DNA of 64,000 nt from Methanobrevibacter gottschalkii DSM 11977 (GTDB lineage Archaea > Methanobacteriota > Methanobacteria > Methanobacteriales > Methanobacteriaceae), in assembly GCF_003814835.1 (NCBI RefSeq), contig NZ_RKRG01000003.1:124001-188000 (forward strand), given 5' to 3'. This document shows, in pieces, positions 37,438-47,200 of the stretch. Positions within the stretch are counted from its first letter, which is position 1. Every line of letters starts with the position of its first letter. A program made the position numbers and the translations under genes. The notes below the pieces were generated by a model. The model was not told the origin of the DNA. It did not search any database and saw only the letters and a list, made by a program, of their open reading frames with translations.

Positions 37438-40400
37438 ATGTCATATACTAAATTTATTTTAATATTATCAATAATATTCCTACTGTTTGCTTCAATAGCT
37501 TTTGTTAGTGCTGCTGATACTAATACGAGCATTGTAGAAGAACCAATGGATGTTAAACATAATTTATGTGATATTAATAATTCTTTAGAAAATCAAGAAA
37601 TTTATGTCAGTCCATTAGGTGATGATGATGCTAATGGAAGTTTTCAAAATCCTGTTTCCTCCATTCATCATGCTGTTGCAATGGCAAAAAATAATTCTAA
37701 AGTTATTTTAATGGAGGGGGAATATAAAGGTGCAAATAATACATTTATTTTAATTAATAAAAATTTAACAATTGAATCTTTTTCAAATAATGTTGTTATT
37801 AATGGAGAGAATAAACATGCATTTTTTAAAATAACCCCCTCTTCTTCTTTAATACTTAATAATATTAAATTTATTAATGGATATACAGATTCTTATTCTC
37901 AATTAGGTATTATTAATAATCTTGGAACATTAGTGATAAACAATTCTTCATTTAATAATATGAACTCTATTATGGGAACATTTTTTAATGAAGGAACTTT
38001 AAAAATTGAAAATACCAAGGTTACTAATGCAGTTTCTTTAACAATGGCTCAAATATTAACTAATATTGGGAATACTACTATATTAAATTCCCAATTAATT
38101 GAAAACAATGAATATTCTTCAATTGATGTTGTTGTTTATAATTATAATAGGATTAGTATTGTTAATTCTCAAGTTAATAATTTATTTTCAAATAAGAAAT
38201 ATTCTGAAGATTCATATAATTTAGCTTCAATTCTTATTAATAATTCTAAGTTAGATAACATTGATCTTGAAGATGCATTTGTTTGTATTCACAACTCTCA
38301 AATCACATTTAAATCTATTTTTAATGGTTGTAATGTTTCTGTTGATGAGAGTACATTTCTTTATAATAAGTCTCTTTTTTCAATAATTAATGTAATGAAT
38401 TCAAATTTTACAGCGATTCATTCAGTTTTTAATTCTCCTATTTCAACTAAACGTTCGCATGTTAATATAACATATTCTGCAATTTTAAGATCAATATCTG
38501 GAAATGCCTATAAATGTTATCTTTATGCTCCTTATAATTGGTGGGGTATTAATTCAGGTCCATCTTATCAATACTTTACAGATGTTAATGTTAGTTATTG
38601 GGCAATATCTACTTTCGAATATGAATCTGACTATATTCCAATTAATCCTAATTCCACTTTTACAACAACATTAAATAAATGGAGTGATGGGAATTCTACA
38701 TTTGAATTTAAAACAGAAGAATATTTACCGTTTAGACATTTGAAATTTGAATCTCAAAATGGTAAATTTTTATATTCATCTGCAAATATCGAAAAAGTTT
38801 TTTCAAATTATTTAATTGGAAACAATCTTGATTGTCAAGTTCATGTTATTATAGACTTTCAAAGGTTGACTCTTAGAATTGGAGAAGGTTTAACTAACTA
38901 TAATTATTTTGTCTCAACAGAAGGGCATGACGGTTTAGGAAATGGTACTTTCGAACATCCATTTAAGACAATAAATTATGCTGTTTCCAAAGTAGGAAAT
39001 GGAAACACTATTTGTTTATTAGAAGGGATTTATAAAGGCAATTGGAATTCTAATGTTACAATTACGAAGAATATAACTATTGTTGGATTAGGAAATGTAA
39101 ATTTACTAAGATCTAATGATTATAGTATCTTCAATATTAAAGAATGGGGAAGTTTGTCTTTAAAAAACATTAATTTCTCTGTTGATATAATTGATTATGC
39201 ACATCCATTAATTATTTTAAATGGTGGGAATTTATCTATTATCAATTGTTCTTTTTCAAATATAACTTCTACAAATGTTATCCACACATCTAATGGGATA
39301 GAACATAATGGAATTGTTAATATATCTGATTCTTATTTTGCAGATATTTCAGGCTCAATATTAATAGGGTCTGCTAAAGTAAGTGTTTCAAATTCTTTAT
39401 TTGAAAAAATTAAATGCTATAGGATAATTCAAGGATATGAATATTATAATGTACTATTTGCAATTTCATCTTCCATAGAAATTTATAGTTCCTGTTTTCA
39501 AAATAATTTAATGGGTATTGTAAATTTACATCCATTTTTTTATTCATCATCAAAACTTAGATATTCTCAATATAGTAATGCATATTCAAGATATGCTTAT
39601 ATTAAAAACACAAAATTTGAAAATAATGTATTTTTCGATAAGAATTCTTATTATTCAAGTAATGGAATTGGATTGGATATTTATAATGAAAATGAACATT
39701 TTTATGGAATTATAGATAACTGTTCATTCATTAATAATAAAGGTCAATTAGCCATCGCCACCAGTGTTAATTCATCAATATTTATGAATAATTTTGAATC
39801 CCGTTATGGTTATAGTATGGTTTATGCTGATTTAATTAATAATTCAGTTTTTATTAATAATAAAAATCTGTATGAAGATTATAATAATGTATTTATCGGT
39901 AATGGCATAGCTAGTGCTGGATGTATATTGGAGTCTATTTTTATGTATAATGAAGCTGCTTTTGGTGGAGCTATTGCAGATACAAAAGAAGCCCATTATT
40001 GTGTTTTTGTAAATAACACTTCTAAATATGGTGGTAACGATATTTATTCTTATTCAGGAGATGTAGATTATTCTAGTAATTGGTGGGGTGATAATCAAAA
40101 ACCAAACTCTGATAAAGTTTTTATTTTCCTTGGAACTTTAACTTTGAATAATTGGGTCATAATGACATTTGAGTCTGTTTCAAATTCTATTATTAAAGCT
40201 TCATTAAATGCTCTTAATAATGGGGAAGGTAATATTTGTAAAATTAACCACAACATGCCTTCTCGCATGGTTTATTTCAAAATTAATCATGGAAGTCTTT
40301 CTCCAGAGAATACTTTACTTATAAATAATTCTGCTTATACAAACATGACTTATAATTTAAATTTAGATTTTAAAGTCTATGCAAGAATTGATAATCAACT

Positions 40401-43400
40401 ATTAGAGTTAGATATTAGAAATACAAAAACTCTCTTAATAATGGAAGATGTTATTTTTAAAGGTAAAAGTAATAATTTTGCTGTTGATTTAATCAATATT
40501 AATGGTTATAAAATATTTAATCAAACATTAGTTGTTGAAATTATTGATGAGAATAATACACAGAATATATTTACAATTCAAACTGATGATAATGGTCATG
40601 CAGAATTTAATGTAGATTATCCAGTTGGTATTTATCAGGTAAATATTAATTATTTAGGTAATGGATATTTTGATAAATGCAATTCTACTTCTATAATGAA
40701 AATAATAAAATCTAATACTTATTTAATTAGTTATAATCAAACATATTACGGCAAAAATAACTTGTTTAAATCTGTATTATTTGGTGAAGGAAATAAGAAA
40801 TTAAGCAACATGACTATAAAATTCACGATTATAGATTCTAAAGGTAATTTAAGGGAAATCTATTCTTTAACAAATCAAGACGCCACTAGTGAAATTATTA
40901 TCAATTTGGATGTAGGTGAGTATACAATAAGGTCTGAATTTTTAGGTGATTTATGGTATTCTTATTCAAGCAGTATTTCTCATATATTGGTCAATCCTGT
41001 TAGTTCCACACTAATTGTTTCTAATGTTACATTATATGGTGTGGGTGATGTTTATAATATTACTTTAAAAGATATTCATGGATCATTGATACGTGGTGAA
41101 AATATTATTGTCACAATAACTCAAGGAGCATCATGTGATAAATTTACATTAAAAACAGATAATAATGGTGTTGCAAAATTAACTATAAACTATTTACCTG
41201 GAGTTTATAATGTTAAAGCTCAGTTTTTAGGAGATAGTATATATGCCCCTACTAGTGGTGAGGGAGTTATTAAAGTTGAAAAAATTTTTACTATAATTTC
41301 AGGGTTCCATCATTGTATTTTACCATTAAATGGGATATACACAGTTGTTTTAAGTGATATGTATGGGCGACGTGTCAATAATGAATCTGTAACATTATCC
41401 TTATATAAAGGCAATCTAATAAAGAAATACACAATTAATACTGATGCTAATGGAGAAGCTGATTTTGTTATAAACCTTGAAGAAGGAACTTATCTAACAA
41501 CTTTTGAATATGGTGGAAATAAATGGTATTGTGATGCAACTAATGCTGCAACTATTGTTATTAGTAAAAAAGTTAATTTATCCAACATTAATATAAATTC
41601 AACAGATTTGGTTCAGTATTATGGGGAAAATAAATATTTCATAATAAAATTTAATGATCCTAATGCATATAGCCAATATGGCAAAAAAATTGGAGTTACA
41701 ATATCTTCTGGCTCATGGTCACAATCTTATGAAGTTTTCACTGATATTTTTGGTCTTGCACGTTTAAAAATCAATTTGAATCCTGGAGAATATAATATTA
41801 CTTACAAATATTCAAATAGTCATTATAATATATTTGGCACATCTTCAAATACTATACATGTTTATAAAATGCCTGCTGTTTTAATAGCGAATAATATTGT
41901 GATGAAAAGTAATGAACAACAATTATATGAAATAAATCTCAGAGATATTAATAATAATCCTATCAAAAACATGCTTGTAAATATTGATATTGATGGTGTG
42001 AAATATAATTCCACTACAAATGATGAGGGTATAGCTAAAATATTACTTAGTTTGGGTGTTGGAAAGCATATTATTAGTTATAATTTTATCAATCCAAATT
42101 ATTTGTCCTCAAACTCATCATCTGTTATTCTAGTTGTTGATAGTGATAAAATACCTTCAAATTTATATTCACAAGATATTAATGCATTTGATAATCAAAT
42201 ATTAAATTTCACTATACGATTGTCAGACATGTTAAATAATAGCATATCAAGTTCTGAAGTAATACTTGAGCTTTTTACATTTTATGGAGAGTCAATTATT
42301 AATATTACTGGTATCACAGATTCCAACGGAAGAATTAGCTTTGATTTAAATTTAGATTATGGAAAATATATAGCTAATTTACATTATAATGGAAATGCTT
42401 TGTATTTAGCTAGCTATTCAACTAATACGATTAATATTGAATCAGCTGATAATCGTACAAAAACCATTTTATTTAATGTAGAGACAAAATTAACTAATTC
42501 TAAATATTATGTTATTTTGTCCGATATTAATGGAACTTTGCTTGTTAATAAAGAAATTAAATTTATCATTGGAAATAAAACAATTACTTCCATAACTGAT
42601 GAAAAAGGAAGAGCTTACTTGGAATTAAACCTAAATCCTAATTATTATATTATAAAAGCTATTTTTAATGGGGATAAGGATTACAAATCAGTTTCTAGTT
42701 TGAAAAAGATATTTATTTCAGGTGAACTAACGCATTTATATGCTATACCATTAGTTAAATATTATAGGAATGGAACTCAATTTCATGCAAGACTTGTGAA
42801 TTCTAAAGGAGTTCCTTTAATTAATAAAATATTATCTATTTTATTGGAAGGGAATTATTATAATTGTACAACTGATGAAAATGGATGGATTACATTAAAT
42901 ATTGACTTAAAACCAGGATTTTATGATGTGGAATGTTACTATTATTCAAATAATACTGATGAAAATTCTTTTGATAAAACCAATATCACAGTATTATCTA
43001 CTGTTTTAGGTCAAAGTGAAGTGAAATATTATGGAGATTATCCTTATTTAACAATTAAATTTTTAGATGGTGCGGGAAATCTAATTAAAAACACAAGTTT
43101 TGTTATTGATATTGATGGTAAGAAATACTCTGCACAAACTAATGATGAGGGTATTTTTAATTTTAATCTTAATTTAAATTCAGGAAGTCATCTTATTTCA
43201 GTTAACAATCCTTATGATGGGTTATTTGTGACGTATAAATTAGATATTTTAACAACTATTTGCTCAAATAATCTAGTTAAAGTTTTTAACAATGGAGTTT
43301 CATATACTGCGCAATTACTTGATAGCTTTGGAAATCCATTAAAAAATAAAAACGTAAAAATAATTATTAATGGTGTTTTATATTATAAAAAAACAGATGT

Positions 43401-44019
43401 TAAGGGTATTTTAGAATTAAATATGGATTTTAATCCTAAAATTTATCTTGTGACAGTTTTTAATCCAGTTACTAAAGAATATATTGAAAATACAGTTAAA
43501 ATATTGCCAACACTTATTAATAACAAGAATATAAATATGTATTTCTCGAATTGTGCTTTTTATAAAGTTCGTGCCATTGGAAGTGATGGTAAAATTGTTG
43601 AATCGGGGGTAATTGTTAAAATTAAAGTTAATGGAAAATCTTACAAAATTAAAACAAATAAAGATGGTTATGCTTTGTTTAAAATAAACTTAAAACCTGG
43701 AAAATATATAATTACTGCAGAATACAATTCATACATTGTATCAAATAAAATTAATGTAAAATCATTACTAACAGCTAAAAACATTTTTCATAAAAAAGCT
43801 AAAAAGATTAAATTTTCATCTAAATTAGTTGATATTAAAGGAAAAGCATTAAAAGGTAAAAAAATAACTTTTAAATTTAAAGGAAAAGTCTATAAAGTTA
43901 AAACTAATAAAAATGGAATAGCCACACTTACGATTAAGAATTTAAAAGTTGGAAAATATACTATAATGTCAATATGGAATAAATTCAGGATAAAAAACAC
44001 TATTAAAATTAAAAAATAA
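37438..44019 (+). CDS. Giant adhesin-like protein: beta-helix and many Ig-like repeats (2193 aa)
   Basis: Signal peptide MSYTKFILILSIIFLLFASI then AFVSA. Two beta-helix blocks begin with the cap IYVSPLGDDDANGS (about residue 50) and YFVSTEGHDGLGNGT (about 490). From about residue 1000 to the end come roughly a dozen Ig-like repeats (pattern KYYGxxxYxxIKFxDxxGxxIxN, then TNDEGIxxFNLNLxPGxY), the last being a Lys-rich domain with KGKKITFKFKGKVYKVKTN. No membrane helix: the basic C-terminal domains probably bind the wall. ATG start with GGGTGT upstream; 41 bp from the preceding adhesin-like gene, so possibly co-transcribed. It is convergent with the 44236 gene, whose C terminus is homologous. 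Confidence 0.87.
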   Translation: MSYTKFILILSIIFLLFASIAFVSAADTNTSIVEEPMDVKHNLCDINNSLENQEIYVSPLGDDDANGSFQNPVSSIHHAVAMAKNNSKVILMEGEYKGANNTFILINKNLTIESFSNNVVINGENKHAFFKITPSSSLILNNIKFINGYTDSYSQLGIINNLGTLVINNSSFNNMNSIMGTFFNEGTLKIENTKVTNAVSLTMAQILTNIGNTTILNSQLIENNEYSSIDVVVYNYNRISIVNSQVNNLFSNKKYSEDSYNLASILINNSKLDNIDLEDAFVCIHNSQITFKSIFNGCNVSVDESTFLYNKSLFSIINVMNSNFTAIHSVFNSPISTKRSHVNITYSAILRSISGNAYKCYLYAPYNWWGINSGPSYQYFTDVNVSYWAISTFEYESDYIPINPNSTFTTTLNKWSDGNSTFEFKTEEYLPFRHLKFESQNGKFLYSSANIEKVFSNYLIGNNLDCQVHVIIDFQRLTLRIGEGLTNYNYFVSTEGHDGLGNGTFEHPFKTINYAVSKVGNGNTICLLEGIYKGNWNSNVTITKNITIVGLGNVNLLRSNDYSIFNIKEWGSLSLKNINFSVDIIDYAHPLIILNGGNLSIINCSFSNITSTNVIHTSNGIEHNGIVNISDSYFADISGSILIGSAKVSVSNSLFEKIKCYRIIQGYEYYNVLFAISSSIEIYSSCFQNNLMGIVNLHPFFYSSSKLRYSQYSNAYSRYAYIKNTKFENNVFFDKNSYYSSNGIGLDIYNENEHFYGIIDNCSFINNKGQLAIATSVNSSIFMNNFESRYGYSMVYADLINNSVFINNKNLYEDYNNVFIGNGIASAGCILESIFMYNEAAFGGAIADTKEAHYCVFVNNTSKYGGNDIYSYSGDVDYSSNWWGDNQKPNSDKVFIFLGTLTLNNWVIMTFESVSNSIIKASLNALNNGEGNICKINHNMPSRMVYFKINHGSLSPENTLLINNSAYTNMTYNLNLDFKVYARIDNQLLELDIRNTKTLLIMEDVIFKGKSNNFAVDLININGYKIFNQTLVVEIIDENNTQNIFTIQTDDNGHAEFNVDYPVGIYQVNINYLGNGYFDKCNSTSIMKIIKSNTYLISYNQTYYGKNNLFKSVLFGEGNKKLSNMTIKFTIIDSKGNLREIYSLTNQDATSEIIINLDVGEYTIRSEFLGDLWYSYSSSISHILVNPVSSTLIVSNVTLYGVGDVYNITLKDIHGSLIRGENIIVTITQGASCDKFTLKTDNNGVAKLTINYLPGVYNVKAQFLGDSIYAPTSGEGVIKVEKIFTIISGFHHCILPLNGIYTVVLSDMYGRRVNNESVTLSLYKGNLIKKYTINTDANGEADFVINLEEGTYLTTFEYGGNKWYCDATNAATIVISKKVNLSNININSTDLVQYYGENKYFIIKFNDPNAYSQYGKKIGVTISSGSWSQSYEVFTDIFGLARLKINLNPGEYNITYKYSNSHYNIFGTSSNTIHVYKMPAVLIANNIVMKSNEQQLYEINLRDINNNPIKNMLVNIDIDGVKYNSTTNDEGIAKILLSLGVGKHIISYNFINPNYLSSNSSSVILVVDSDKIPSNLYSQDINAFDNQILNFTIRLSDMLNNSISSSEVILELFTFYGESIINITGITDSNGRISFDLNLDYGKYIANLHYNGNALYLASYSTNTINIESADNRTKTILFNVETKLTNSKYYVILSDINGTLLVNKEIKFIIGNKTITSITDEKGRAYLELNLNPNYYIIKAIFNGDKDYKSVSSLKKIFISGELTHLYAIPLVKYYRNGTQFHARLVNSKGVPLINKILSILLEGNYYNCTTDENGWITLNIDLKPGFYDVECYYYSNNTDENSFDKTNITVLSTVLGQSEVKYYGDYPYLTIKFLDGAGNLIKNTSFVIDIDGKKYSAQTNDEGIFNFNLNLNSGSHLISVNNPYDGLFVTYKLDILTTICSNNLVKVFNNGVSYTAQLLDSFGNPLKNKNVKIIINGVLYYKKTDVKGILELNMDFNPKIYLVTVFNPVTKEYIENTVKILPTLINNKNINMYFSNCAFYKVRAIGSDGKIVESGVIVKIKVNGKSYKIKTNKDGYALFKINLKPGKYIITAEYNSYIVSNKINVKSLLTAKNIFHKKAKKIKFSSKLVDIKGKALKGKKITFKFKGKVYKVKTNKNGIATLTIKNLKVGKYTIMSIWNKFRIKNTIKIKK

Positions 44020-44204
44020 TGGGTGTTATAAAAAAAGTATTTGAGTTAATCAGTCATAATATTATAATTAATTAATCTTTTGTTTATTTTATATTTTGAT
44101 TGATAACTATTGTTTTATTTTAATCTTATTTTGGTTTTAATTGTTGTTATATTTTTATTACAATATTTTGCACATATAATCTTATAAAATTAATTATCAA
44201 ATAA

Positions 44205-44239
44205 TTAAAAAAATAGTAATAGAGGTTTCAAACCTCTAT
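44205..44239 (-). terminator. Terminator of the 44236 gene
   Basis: Perfect stem ATAGAGGTTT/AAACCTCTAT (44219-44239, 1-nt spacer in the palindrome) spans the TAG stop; on the minus strand it is followed by TACTATTTTTTTAATT. Confidence 0.7.
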
Positions 44240-47200
44240 CTTTTAACTTTTACGGATCCTGTGATTATGTCTTTTACATAGGTCACTTTTACTGTATATT
44301 TTTTACCTGCCTTGAGTTTTTTAATAACATTCTTTTTAATGATAATTTTAGCTATTCCTTTATTGTTTGTTTTAGTGGTGTAGGTTTTACCTTTAAATTT
44401 GAATGTTATTTTTTTGTTTTTAAGTGGTTTTTTGTTGGATTTTTTTAATGTTGCTTTTAAAGTTAATTTTTTTGCAGATTTTCTGATATTAATTTTTTTC
44501 GCTGTTTTAAGTATTTGTTTAACGGTTATTTTGTTCTTAACACTTTGACCTTTGTATGTTGCAGTAATTTGATATGTTTTTGGAGTTAATGTTATTTTTA
44601 AACTTGCATAACCGTTTTTATCTGTTTTGATATTGTAAGTTTTTTTGTTAATTTTAAATTTAACAATTTCTCTAGCTCCTACGGATTTACCATTATCACC
44701 AATGATGCGAACTTTATAGCTAAATCCAGATAAATAATCACCAATTATGTTTTTATTATTATTTATTCTAGAAACAATCTTTAAAGTAGCTGTTTGTGTT
44801 TCAAAATTAGATGGATTTGTAATTAATACAGTGTATGTTCCAATTGCTAATTTTTTGTTTAATTTAACAACTCCATTTGCATTACTTCTAACTTCATATA
44901 TACTATTTCCGATTTTGAGTTTTACAAGTGTATTGTCTAATGGTGTTCCATCATCATTTAATAAAGTTGCTTGATAATCTAATCCACTATTATATCCTCT
45001 GATCATATTAAATCCTTGGATTGTGGATTTGATAGTTATTTCTGTGTTAATTTTTTTATCATTAACTAAAATTGTTGCAGAATATTTTCCAACATTTAAG
45101 TCAAGATTTACACTTACAATCCCTTCCTGGTTGGTGATTTCTGTGTAATTTACATTATTAAGTTTAATTTGAACACTTTGACCAACAATTGCATTTCCTT
45201 CACTATCTATTACGATAACTCGTAGTTTTTCAGAACCTTTGTAGTATTTTTCAACATTCGGTGCTGAAATATTAATTTCAAGTACTTTAATGTTTAATGT
45301 TGTATTTTTAGCTAAGTATTTTTCGTCTCCAGAATAGATAACATTTGCTAAGTAATTTCCTTGTGCTAAATTAGGAATGATTGCAATAGCTTTATTATCA
45401 TGTATTTCTGCCACATATGTTTTATTATTTAAGATAACATTTATTGTTCCTGTTAAGTCAGAAGGTATTGTTATTGTTACTGTCACATTATTTCCAACCA
45501 GCACTGCTTTAGAACTTGCATTAATATTTGGATCTATTCCGTTTACAATTAGTGTGGATGAATTTATTACATTGTCATGTAATTCAGTAGCATTTATACT
45601 GTAGTTTAATGTATATGTTCCACGAACTAATGTGTCAATATTAAAGATAGCTATACCATTATTGATTTTAGTAGAATACTCTTTATTATTAACTTTTAAA
45701 GTAATAATTTCATCATCTGCAGATAAGTTGTCGAATAAAACATTCACAGTAATTGTTTTAGTTCCATAATCAAATTCTATATCATTAGCAATGATAGTAA
45801 CATTATGGGTTATATTACTTGTTAAATTAACTGTTTGGTTATCTATTTTAGCTTCTATATAATAACTAGTTGCATTTTTCGCCATATTGATTTGATTGAT
45901 AAGATGATTAATAATATTTCCATTGGCATATTCTAATGTAGCGTTTATAGCAGACATTGTAAATGGTCTAGGATATAAATATCCTGTATAATCTGTTATG
46001 TTTTCACCATCAGTAACTTTAAAAGATAAAATAATGTCTTTTAATAAACTTTCTTTATTACTTTGATTTAATGTTAGTATTAACCAGGTTTCAGGAGTTG
46101 TATCAACATTATCTACTTTATAAGTAGGTTTAGAATTACTTCCCCACCAATTATTATTTAAGTAAATATTGGATATATCGTATTTTTCAGTGGATATTGT
46201 TCCATCTGCAAAGTAAGAGTTTATTACAGTTAGATTATAATTGCTTGTTGACATAATCAGGTTGGATACATTTTTAATAAATGATGACTTTATTATTAAA
46301 TTTCCCATTTGATTATTTAGAATGTTATTTAAATTTAAGAAACTGGAATTGTGAATTTTAATATTTGTAGAGACAGACCAACTTATAGCAGCATTATTTG
46401 TAATATAAAAATTAGGTCCAGTATATTTGGCATCATGACCATCTATTGTTGTATTTATTAATGTTATACTTCCAATTGTTCCAATACTTATAGTAAATGC
46501 TGGATTATCAGCATATGTATCGTCTGGATCAATGAGTTCTAAAGGCATTTTACCTGTCCTAAATATTTTGGAATTAATAATGCTTATATTGCCAAGGCCT
46601 CCAATTACAAGGGTGTTTCCTGTCCAACCATTGGTACGCATAGAATCTTGAATATTTGAATTGTAAATATTTAAAATACCCTCATTAAACATATCAGAAC
46701 AATATTTAGCATGATTTGCAATAAATGATGAATTGTCAATGATTGTTATACCTTTGTTATATATAGATCCACCATAACTTGAATCACCATTATTATAAAA
46801 AATAGAGTTAATAATGTTTAATGTACCTTGATTATTGATTGCACCGCCGTTGTATCCACGATTTTTAGTAAATTTAACACTATCAATAAATACATTAGCA
46901 CCTTTTTCAATAACAACCGCAGATTTTTGACTATTCATGTTTTTATAATTATAATTAATTTCACTAATGGTCATATTTATTAATTTTAAAAATCCATTAC
47001 CTGCATGTAATACGGTTATAAACCAGTTGTTTTTAGTATTATTTCCTGTGATGATTGTTTTATCAATTCCTTCACCAATAATTGTGATATTTAAAGAATC
47101 ATAAATTGTAATATTATTATTGAATTTACCGGTATAGTTACCTTCCAATACTTTGATAAAAATTACTTTAGATTGTTTATAACCTTCGTTTAATGCATTT

